34,196 nucleotides of DNA, from IMG/VR virus record IMGVR_UViG_3300025617_000062, positions 1 to 34,196 of that record. One strand, given 5' to 3'. Both the position numbers and the translations under genes were made by a program. The number at the start of each line of letters is the position of its first letter. Position 1 is the first letter of the stretch. A model generated the notes under the pieces. The model was not told the origin of the DNA. It saw only the letters and a program-made list of their open reading frames with translations, and ran no database searches. Shown here piece by piece: positions 7,461 through 11,693 of this stretch. This stretch comes from a virus.

Positions 7461-7530
7461 CAAAAGTGAGGGAACATCACGCTTTCGCGCATTTGACAGT
7501 GTACCCCCGAAAAAAAATTTCACATAGGTG

Positions 7531-7561
7531 TTGACCTGTTGCGTCACACTGTGGTTATACT
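7531..7561 (+). promoter_or_regulatory. Rightward sigma70-type promoter of the ribozyme operon
   Basis: TTGACC (7531-7536) and TATACT (7556-7561) lie 19 bases apart (18 if TTATAC is used as the -10). An A/T tract precedes the -35 box. AGGT/ACCT repeats flank and overlap the -35 (7526-7537), a possible operator. RNA would start near 7568, giving about 180 bases of leader before the first ribozyme cut. Confidence 0.6.
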
Positions 7562-7745
7562 GTGTCCAACGAAACGGCGGCCCCGGTTCAAAGCTCTTTA
7601 AAAACCTGCTCACTGGTTATCTGGTCTGCGCCTTGACGGTGCTTCTGGTTTCCGGATGGTTTCAGCGCCTTCGGGGTTCCGCTGATTCAGCAAGGTCTCA
7701 CTCAAGCATTCGCATCACGCATCAACCAGCTAACTTTCCCCCCTA

Positions 7746-7795
7746 GTGTCTTAGGCAATCAGCCTGACTGATGAGCGGCAGTATCCGCGAAACAC
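7746..7795 (+). ncRNA. Type III hammerhead ribozyme in the operon leader
   Basis: All required core parts are present. Stem III is GTGT (7746-7749) with ACAC (7792-7795). The cleavage base is C17 = 7750 in GTC. Stem I is TTAGGC (7751-7756) with GCCTGA (7762-7767), 5-base loop. The core CTGATGA is at 7768-7774. Stem II is GCGG (7775-7778) with CCGC (7785-7788), 6-base loop. GAA plus A15.1 is at 7789-7792. Predicted cut: between 7750 and 7751, leaving a 60-base 5'-OH leader before the first ATG at 7811. Stem III is short (4 bp), so it should open after cleavage. Self-cleavage is inferred from the structure. Confidence 0.85.
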
Positions 7796-7810
7796 ACAGG
7801 GGAATACACA

Positions 7811-8173
7811 ATGACTAACTCAATTACATGTTCACGTGAAGAAACGCTCGTTATCAGAGACCACAAGGGATTCGGATTGCGCGATGACCGAAACAGAGAG
7901 ATCGGGTTTGGATTCACAGTTTGGCAGTTTGACACTGTCAAAGGTGACAATGCGGAATTGACCAAAAGAGTTTGGGTACGCCCTGAAGACTTCAAGCCAC
8001 AAACATTCACAGTGTTCCTTTGGAACGCAAGGAACGGCGAAGGATTCGGAACAGGCCCACGTGCCAAAGAGTTTGACACGCTTCTGGAGGCCATTGCATA
8101 CGGCAAGAAAAAGACTGCTGAAGCGGAACGCAAAGTCATCAAGAAAATCAGAAAGCTGATTGAAAGCGCATAA
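7811..8173 (+). CDS. Unknown early protein, first in the ribozyme operon
   Basis: This 120-residue protein is not one I recognise. The N-terminal two thirds is mixed beta (REIGFGFTVWQFDT, KRVWVRPEDF, FTVFLWNARN) and the last 35 residues form a charged helix (KKKTAEAERKVIKKIRKLIE). It has no signal peptide or membrane segment. The start follows AGGGGAA with good spacing. As the first gene behind the strong rightward promoter it is likely made early, and phage genes in such positions often act on host functions (inference). Its TAA stop abuts a type II hammerhead ribozyme. Confidence 0.8.
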   Translation: MTNSITCSREETLVIRDHKGFGLRDDRNREIGFGFTVWQFDTVKGDNAELTKRVWVRPEDFKPQTFTVFLWNARNGEGFGTGPRAKEFDTLLEAIAYGKKKTAEAERKVIKKIRKLIESA

Positions 8174-8233
8174 GTCGAAACGCTCTTCGGAGCGTCTAGC
8201 AGATACGGCCTACTGCTACTGATGAGACAGGCC
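8174..8233 (+). ncRNA. Type II hammerhead ribozyme, intergenic copy 1
   Basis: Stem II: GTC (8174-8176) with GAC (8226-8228). GAA 8177-8179, A15.1 8180. Stem III: ACGCTC (8180-8185), TTCG loop, GAGCGT (8190-8195). C17 is 8196, so the cut falls at 8196/8197. Stem I: TAGCAG (8197-8202) with CTGCTA (8213-8218). Core CTGATGA 8219-8225, canonical. Loop-I bases GGCCT (8207-8211) pair with tail AGGCC (8229-8233), a pseudoknot. The stop codon TAA ends at 8173, directly against stem II. Stem III carries an extra-stable C(UUCG)G loop. Confidence 0.88.
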
Positions 8234-8252
8234 ACACACAGGGGAATACAAA

Positions 8253-8513
8253 ATGAAAAACTACATCAAGCTGACCAAAACTAAGTCTACAGAATGGCTT
8301 GGAAACGGCATGGGAACAGACTCAGCAGAATGGGTTGTCAAAGGCAACGAACACATCTCCGTTTTAAAAGTTGGAGGTCGGTGGCTTGCCAAAGACACAT
8401 CGATACGAAATGCGGACGGCTTCACCAAAGTCATCGCCCGCGCTGATACCAAGCATGATCTAGTGCTTACCCTCAACCGCATTTACATTGCTGAGGGCAT
8501 CACAACTGCATAA
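8253..8513 (+). CDS. Unknown small early protein
   Basis: This 86-residue basic protein has no family I recognise. It is predicted to be a small beta sheet (EWVVKGNEHISVLKVGGRWL, FTKVIARADT) followed by a helix (KHDLVLTLNRIYIAEG). It has no signal or membrane segment. AGGGGAA precedes the ATG. It sits between type II ribozymes 1 and 2, so after cleavage it would be on its own 340-base RNA (8197-8536). An early role is inferred from the operon only. Confidence 0.78.
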   Translation: MKNYIKLTKTKSTEWLGNGMGTDSAEWVVKGNEHISVLKVGGRWLAKDTSIRNADGFTKVIARADTKHDLVLTLNRIYIAEGITTA

Positions 8514-8577
8514 GTCGAAACGCCCTCCGGGGCGTCTACAGGAATCTCACCCTACCTGTATTGATAAGACAGGGTGG
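8514..8577 (+). ncRNA. Type II hammerhead ribozyme, copy 2 (U3-A8 core)
   Basis: Stem II: GTC (8514-8516) with GAC (8568-8570). GAA 8517-8519, A15.1 8520. Stem III: ACGCCC (8520-8525), TCCG loop, GGGCGT (8530-8535). C17 8536; cut 8536/8537. Stem I: TACAGG (8537-8542) with CCTGTA (8555-8560). Core TTGATAA (8561-8567): C3 is U and G8 is A, a compensatory change. Pseudoknot: TCACCCT (8547-8553) with AGGGTGG (8571-8577), one G-U pair. It abuts the TAA at 8511-8513. The altered core pair could slow cleavage. Confidence 0.8.
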
Positions 8578-8596
8578 CACATACAGGGGAAATATC

Positions 8597-8836
8597 ATGG
8601 AAACACATGCAAACGTACTGCAAGTATCACGCGAACTGAACACACGTAATGGCAACCCACGCTGGATGCTATTGATCGGTAACAAGCCCGGCACAGCAGA
8701 GTGCTTTTACACACCCTGCAATGCCAATTGGGTGCAAGCGCATGACTGGCACACATTCGTTGGCCGTCGCGTCAAAGTCGATCACCGACTGGTACGCGGC
8801 AAGCACACCATCGAACGCATCCGCATTTGCCTATGA
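8597..8836 (+). CDS. Unknown small early protein, basic, beta-rich
   Basis: This 79-residue protein starts at 8597, behind AGGGGAAATATC. The frame extends upstream to 8561 but that part is ribozyme. The sequence is rich in Arg/His/Trp (GNPRWMLLIGNKPGTAECFY, WHTFVGRRVKVDHRLVRGKH, ERIRICL) and looks like a small beta barrel. The basic character could suit nucleic-acid binding (inference). I recognise no family. It is bounded by ribozymes 2 and 3. Confidence 0.72.
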   Translation: METHANVLQVSRELNTRNGNPRWMLLIGNKPGTAECFYTPCNANWVQAHDWHTFVGRRVKVDHRLVRGKHTIERIRICL

Positions 8837-8902
8837 GTCGAAACACACCTCCGGGTGTGTCGTCGGGAACCTCATCCTACCCGGCATGATTAGACAGGAT
8901 GA
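8837..8902 (+). ncRNA. Type II hammerhead ribozyme, copy 3 (A3-U8 core)
   Basis: Stem II: GTC (8837-8839) with GAC (8893-8895). GAA 8840-8842, A15.1 8843. Stem III: ACACACC (8843-8849), TCCG loop, GGTGTGT (8854-8860). C17 8861; cut 8861/8862. Stem I: GTCGGG (8862-8867) with CCCGGC (8880-8885), one U-G pair. Core ATGATTA (8886-8892): C3 is A and G8 is U, again compensatory. Pseudoknot: TCATCCT (8872-8878) with AGGATGA (8896-8902), 7 bp. It abuts the TGA at 8834-8836. Confidence 0.8.
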
Positions 8903-8921
8903 CACACACAGGGGAAGCATT

Positions 8922-9383
8922 ATGAATCACATGAAAATCATTCAGCGTATCAAGTCGGCTCAGTATGAAACTTTCAAAAGTGTCATGCGTGACAGCAGGC
9001 CCAAGCGTAAAGTCTCTGCCCGCGTAGGTCTCAACAAATCTATGCTCAAGGAGTTCAAAGCCCGCATGGATGAGCTTAACCAACCATTCTACTTCTGGAC
9101 TGAATCGCATGCAGACTGGAGCGACAGTGTGCTGGCGAATGATCTAGAGACCAACGGCTTTCAGGTTTACGTTAATTTCCCGTGGTATCCGAAAGGTGAC
9201 CGCCGGGAATTGCAGATGCACATGCATGCACAGCAAATGGTGCATGATCTTGAAGATGCCGGGCTGACCGCTGTCTGGCATAGCAACCAAGGCCGTGCAA
9301 TCGAGGTCATCATTGGTCTCGACAACAAAGCCACATCGGTTCTATCAATTCAGGTTGCTGAATTTGACGAGCTTTTTGCATAG
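8922..9383 (+). CDS. Unknown early protein
   Basis: This 153-residue protein starts at 8922 after AGGGGAAGCATT. The N-terminus is basic and helical (KIIQRIKSAQYETFKSVMRD, RPKRKVSARVGLNKSMLKEF). The C-terminal half alternates strands and helices: GFQVYVNFPWYPKGDRRELQ, then MVHDLEDAGLTAVW, then GRAIEVIIGL. I recognise no family, signal or membrane segment. The stop TAG shares its G with ribozyme copy 4. It is the largest gene of the ribozyme operon. Confidence 0.78.
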   Translation: MNHMKIIQRIKSAQYETFKSVMRDSRPKRKVSARVGLNKSMLKEFKARMDELNQPFYFWTESHADWSDSVLANDLETNGFQVYVNFPWYPKGDRRELQMHMHAQQMVHDLEDAGLTAVWHSNQGRAIEVIIGLDNKATSVLSIQVAEFDELFA

Positions 9384-9449
9384 ACGAAACGCACCTCAAG
9401 GTGCGTCATCGGGAACCTTGCCTTACCCGATCTGACGATGTCAGGGCAA
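9383..9449 (+). ncRNA. Type II hammerhead ribozyme, copy 4 (inverted stem II, bulge)
   Basis: GAC (9383-9385) pairs with GTC (9440-9442), the reverse of the other copies, and U9439 is left as a bulge after the core. GAA 9386-9388, A15.1 9389. Stem III: ACGCACC (9389-9395), TCAA loop, GGTGCGT (9400-9406). C17 9407; cut 9407/9408. Stem I: ATCGGG (9408-9413) with CCCGAT (9426-9431). Core CTGACGA (9432-9438) keeps C3-G8. Pseudoknot: TTGCCTT (9418-9424) with AGGGCAA (9443-9449), one U-G pair. The first G is the last base of the TAG stop. Confidence 0.78.
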
Positions 9450-9467
9450 TCACATAGGGGAAATACA

Positions 9468-9836
9468 ATGGAAAATATTCTTAATGAAAAAGTATGCGGA
9501 ATTCAGGCTGACCAACTGCTGTTCACAGCGCAGGTCATCAATGAATACTTCCAAGAATTGGACGACGATCACGATTTGAAGTCATTCAGAAGACAGCACG
9601 GCATGGCTCATACCAGAGACAAGATCTCAGAGTTGGCTGTGTCATGCGAACAGGTCTACAACATGGTCAAGGATGAGCTTGATTATGATGAACCCTTCGA
9701 CTGTGACTTTGTCCCAATGTTCATGGAAGAGTGCGTACTGCACACAGAGTTCAGAGTGTTTGGTGATGAGCTAGAAAGCTCGACAAAATATTTGTTTGGG
9801 TTGCTCAAGCGTCACTACTTGAACGATTACGTATAG
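9468..9836 (+). CDS. Unknown acidic early protein
   Basis: This 122-residue, strongly acidic protein is predicted all-helical: NILNEKVCGIQADQLLFTAQ, VINEYFQELDDDHDLKSF and VYNMVKDELDYDEPFDCDF, ending VFGDELESSTKYLFGLLKRH. It contains four cysteines. It starts at 9468 behind AGGGGAAATACA. Small acidic helical early phage proteins often act by binding host enzymes or mimicking DNA, but nothing here proves it. I recognise no family. The TAG stop shares its G with ribozyme copy 5. Confidence 0.78.
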   Translation: MENILNEKVCGIQADQLLFTAQVINEYFQELDDDHDLKSFRRQHGMAHTRDKISELAVSCEQVYNMVKDELDYDEPFDCDFVPMFMEECVLHTEFRVFGDELESSTKYLFGLLKRHYLNDYV

Positions 9837-9896
9837 TCGAAACCGGGTTCGCCCGGTCTACGGGACATGACCTACCCGTATTGATAAGACAGGTCG
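9836..9896 (+). ncRNA. Type II hammerhead ribozyme, copy 5 (U3-A8 core)
   Basis: Stem II: GTC (9836-9838) with GAC (9888-9890). GAA 9839-9841, A15.1 9842. Stem III: ACCGGG (9842-9847), TTCG loop, CCCGGT (9852-9857). C17 9858; cut 9858/9859. Stem I: TACGGG (9859-9864) with CCCGTA (9875-9880). Core TTGATAA (9881-9887), U3-A8. Pseudoknot: TGACCT (9868-9873) with AGGTCG (9891-9896), one U-G pair. The first G is also the last base of the TAG stop. Confidence 0.8.
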
Positions 9897-9917
9897 CACA
9901 TCAAGGGGAAATACAAT

Positions 9918-10301
9918 ATGAAACACGCAATCGACGTTGAATACTTAGAAGGTGGCAATGTCACGTATTACGCAAACAGCAAGCAATCAGCAGATGATTT
10001 TGCGGAGCGGGTGTTTGAAACCGGGCCGCAAGCATTGTCTGCTGTCGTGCGTCTTGCAAATGCATCAGAGTCGAACGACATGGACGACGATGCAACGCCC
10101 ACTGGAGACGCGCAGTGCGATCAAATCCTATCGTTCATGAAACGCAATGGATCGATCACAAGCTGGGATGCAATGCACGAGTGCGCATGCATGCGGCTCG
10201 CGTCCCGCATCTATGATCTCAGGTGCAGGGGATATAACATCGTCAGCACAATGATCAAAAATAACGGCAAGCGATACGCGCAGTACCGCCTCAAGGAGTA
10301 A
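9918..10301 (+). CDS. HTH_39-like helix-turn-helix early protein
   Basis: This 127-residue protein has an unassigned N-terminal part (YLEGGNVTYYANSKQSADDF) and an acidic linker with DMDDDA. The C-terminal domain (about 64-127) reads CDQILSFMKRNGSITSWDAM, then MRLASRIYDLRCRGYNIVST and a final YAQYRLKE. That is the pattern of the small winged HTH domain I know as HTH_39, common in phage early operons. It may bind DNA as a local regulator (inference). It starts behind AAGGGGAAATAC and overlaps the RBS of the last gene. Confidence 0.72.
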   Translation: MKHAIDVEYLEGGNVTYYANSKQSADDFAERVFETGPQALSAVVRLANASESNDMDDDATPTGDAQCDQILSFMKRNGSITSWDAMHECACMRLASRIYDLRCRGYNIVSTMIKNNGKRYAQYRLKE

Positions 10302-10302
10302 A

Positions 10303-10485
10303 ATGTTCAACATCAAAATCAATCCGCTAGATGCCTTAGCGGATGCAAAATCAATCATGCTAAGGCAAGGCCTGCACATGATGCACATCAGCCGCACGCA
10401 TCAGGGGTATCGTGCGGTCAGACCTAATCAAAAACACTTTGGAACGGTGATGGCGGTCGTGTATCGTCACTCCCTGACTATCTAA
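10303..10485 (+). CDS. Small unknown protein, last in the ribozyme operon
   Basis: This 60-residue basic protein (MFNIKINPLDALADAKSIML, HISRTHQGYRAVRPNQK) is read from an ATG one base after the previous stop, with AAGGAG inside the end of that gene. It is the only junction in the operon without a ribozyme, so it stays joined to the HTH gene on one RNA and is probably translationally coupled. No family is recognised. It is followed at once by the ACACAC hairpin and terminator. Confidence 0.65.
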   Translation: MFNIKINPLDALADAKSIMLRQGLHMMHISRTHQGYRAVRPNQKHFGTVMAVVYRHSLTI

Positions 10486-10502
10486 CACACTCCCCTGTGT
10501 GT
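10485..10502 (+). promoter_or_regulatory. ACACAC/GTGTGT hairpin with anti-RBS sequence
   Basis: ACACAC (10485-10490) and GTGTGT (10497-10502) form a stem around the loop TCCCCT. The string TCCCCTGTGTGT (10491-10502) is the exact reverse complement of ACACACAGGGGA found before the starts of the first, second and fourth genes (7792-7803, 8234-8245, 8904-8915). It could pair with those ribosome-binding sites, as feedback or as a long-range mRNA contact. Confidence 0.45.
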
Positions 10503-10507
10503 CTTTA

Positions 10508-10531
10508 GCCCGGTTCGCCGGGCTTTTTTTT
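10508..10531 (+). terminator. Strong intrinsic terminator of the ribozyme operon
   Basis: GCCCGG (10508-10513), TTCG loop and CCGGGC (10518-10523) are followed by eight T residues (10524-10531). This is a textbook rho-independent terminator and marks the 3' end of the rightward operon that begins at 7531. Confidence 0.92.
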
Positions 10532-10540
10532 GCCTGAAAG

Positions 10541-10549
10541 TTATCCACA
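10541..10549 (+). other. Consensus DnaA box
   Basis: TTATCCACA is the exact bacterial DnaA box consensus. A single 9-mer can arise by chance, but this one lies in a gene-free stretch beside the iterons at 10610-10650. Confidence 0.5.
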
Positions 10550-10580
10550 GGGACAGCGACAGTGCATAGCACGTGCATTG

Positions 10581-10650
10581 AAAGTGTTTTGAATAAGAAA
10601 GTGTTTAGTAACACGTACATGCTAAACACGTACGTGTTCAGAACACGTAC
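10581..10650. repeat. Iteron-like repeat cluster, candidate replication origin
   Basis: AACACGTAC occurs at 10610-10618, 10625-10633 and 10642-10650, with starts 15 and 17 bases apart. An inverted copy lies at 10630-10638, making the 14-bp palindrome AACACGTACGTGTT (10625-10638). AAAGTGTTT repeats at 10581-10589 and 10598-10606, and GTGTT/AACAC forms a hairpin at 10601-10614. The cluster lies in the 203-base gap between converging operons, next to a DnaA box and before an A/T-rich stretch (10677-10695). That makes it the best origin candidate; no replication protein gene is adjacent. Confidence 0.5.
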
Positions 10651-10688
10651 CCCCTCCGGGACCGCAAGCGGAGCGTAATATTTTTAGA

Positions 10689-11090
10689 TTATTTGGTCAA
10701 GCCTTCGCGCACGATCGCACAAAATAATTCAAAAGAAATCTCAGCAGTGCAGTGAAAATGGTCCCACTGATAGGCGTCCCAACCTACACCGCTCCACGGA
10801 ATGAAAACCCTGATCGGCTGTCTATCACCCTTCACAATCAAACAGGGCGTCAGATCGACTCTCTGTGCCTGTGAGACACATTGCACCCAGAATCTCTCCA
10901 GCTTGCCGTGACTGATCACAGCGTATCGTTTGCACTCGACCGCGAACCCCGGCAACCCGATCAAATCGTGCCCGCCATCTGCCGTCTGCATCAGGTTGCG
11001 CTTGCAGTCGATACCCAATTGATCACGCAACATGCCCGCGATCTGCCTTTCAAACGCGGCCCCCTTGTTTCTGCCATTGACACTGCTCAT
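10689..11090 (-). CDS. PD-(D/E)XK nuclease, resolvase-like
   Basis: This 133-residue protein opens with NGRNKGAAFERQIAGML (Glu14), then CKRNLMQTADGGHDLIG (Asp42) and FAVECKRY (Glu52, Lys54). That is the E / D-x9-ExK active-site arrangement of small PD-(D/E)XK enzymes such as Holliday-junction resolvases and VRR-type nucleases. A later strand pair is PCLIVKGDRQPIRVFIPW. It likely cuts branched DNA made by recombination-driven replication, fitting the exonuclease and annealing genes nearby. Its ATG overlaps the stop of the repressor gene (ATGA) with GGAGG upstream, so the two are co-expressed leftward. Confidence 0.72.
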   Translation of the reverse strand: MSSVNGRNKGAAFERQIAGMLRDQLGIDCKRNLMQTADGGHDLIGLPGFAVECKRYAVISHGKLERFWVQCVSQAQRVDLTPCLIVKGDRQPIRVFIPWSGVGWDAYQWDHFHCTAEISFELFCAIVREGLTK

Positions 11091-11302
11091 GCCGACCTCC
11101 GAATGTAGAAATCGTTTGGCTGAACTTCGCCCGCTGTGACCTCCAAAATGATCAGCATGTACTTCGTTTTCGGAATCATGAAGTCATCATCATCCAAGTC
11201 CATACACCATCTGCGAACCACGGAGGCATGCGATGCCCCGATCATCTGAGCCAGTGCCCGGTAACTATACCCTCGTTTTTTGCGCCAATTATCTAGTGTC
11301 AT
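11087..11302 (-). CDS. Small HTH repressor-like protein
   Basis: This 71-residue protein starts MTLDNWRKKRGYSYRALAQM followed by IGASHASVVRRWCMDL, a Cro/CI-type helix-turn-helix (RALAQMIGASHASVVRRW). The rest is an acidic stretch and two strands (TKYMLIILEVTAGEVQPNDF), which may make a dimer contact. It is divergent from the recombination operon, and the gap between them holds a perfect inverted repeat overlapping a -35 box, a likely operator for this protein. No integrase is seen, so it need not mean lysogeny. It may be a Cro-like early switch. Confidence 0.65.
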   Translation of the reverse strand: MTLDNWRKKRGYSYRALAQMIGASHASVVRRWCMDLDDDDFMIPKTKYMLIILEVTAGEVQPNDFYIRRSA

Positions 11303-11353
11303 TGTCCCGTCCTGTACCAGTCTGCGTCACGATGAATCAGACTTCTATCGATG

Positions 11354-11383
11354 GTTGACATGATACGTCAACGATAATAGGCT
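11354..11383 (+). promoter_or_regulatory. Divergent promoter region with GTTGAC...GTCAAC operator
   Basis: Rightward, TTGACA (11355-11360) is a consensus -35, with TAGGCT at 11378-11383 after 17 bases. GTTGAC (11354-11359) and GTCAAC (11367-11372) form a perfect inverted repeat with a 7-base spacer across the -35. Leftward, the same repeat gives a TTGACG -35. Binding here would control both the repressor pair and the rightward recombination operon. Confidence 0.5.
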
Positions 11384-11433
11384 GACCAAGTATTTTTCTA
11401 AGACACTATATGTGAGCGTGGGATTTTGAAGTT

Positions 11434-11685
11434 ATGCAGGGAGGTTTCCGTGTACAAATGCGAGCGATGGTTGCGGCAATTAACGCACACGCTGGCAAAT
11501 ACACAACCGTACCTGAGATCAAGAACGCCTTCGTGTACTACGGGGGGTCACATAGTTTCGCCAGGTTCTTCGATACTGCCTTAGAGAAATACCCCAGGAA
11601 TATAGAGATCATTTATGACCGGATTCCTGGGTGGCACACGAGCGTTATTGTGTACGTCAAAAAAGAAATCATCAGTAATTTGTGA
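11434..11685 (+). CDS. Unknown small protein at the head of the recombination operon
   Basis: This 83-residue basic protein is of no family I recognise. It reads AMVAAINAHAGKYTTVPEIK, then YGGSHSFARFFDTALEKYP, then strands (IEIIYDRIP, SVIVYVKKEI). The helical first part resembles a winged-helix opening with a short beta hairpin after it (weak). The start is unclear: ATG 11434 lacks a good RBS, while GGAGG at 11439 stands 13 bases before the ATG at 11458. It precedes the HTH gene by eight bases. Confidence 0.6.
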   Translation: MQGGFRVQMRAMVAAINAHAGKYTTVPEIKNAFVYYGGSHSFARFFDTALEKYPRNIEIIYDRIPGWHTSVIVYVKKEIISNL

Positions 11686-11693
11686 GGTGAACA

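Larger units (their letters stand above)
7423..7810. other. Early/late divergent control region
   Basis: This 388-base stretch separates leftward late genes from rightward early genes. It contains the hairpin before terS, an A/T tract at 7509-7520 (a possible UP element), the promoter at 7531-7561, a 5' leader of about 180 bases with a CAGCG/CGCTG hairpin near 7660-7690, and the type III hammerhead ribozyme at 7746-7795. Short open frames here start upstream of the promoter or read through structured RNA, so I do not call genes. Confidence 0.6.

Noticed and set aside
7528-7746. 72-residue rightward open frame with a hydrophobic stretch
   Set aside because: Its start lies upstream of the -35 box, so the main promoter cannot make it whole, and the region is structured RNA leader.
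7759-8235. 158-residue open frame on the minus strand
   Set aside because: It is antisense to the first early gene and both flanking ribozymes, has no RBS, and its Ser/Leu-rich product looks like a shadow.
9468-9836. Acidic early protein as a known anti-CRISPR or DNA mimic
   Set aside because: Only composition suggests it. I recognise no family, so no function is assigned.
8174-9917. Repeated intergenic blocks as a CRISPR array, REP/BIME elements or tandem terminators
   Set aside because: Spacing follows genes, helices differ in sequence while conserving pairing, core bases match a hammerhead, and no U-run follows the hairpins.
10651-10688. CTCCG/CGGAG hairpin as a terminator for the nuclease gene
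   Set aside because: In the leftward direction no U-run follows it; rightward it has only a weak distant T-run. It is not called.
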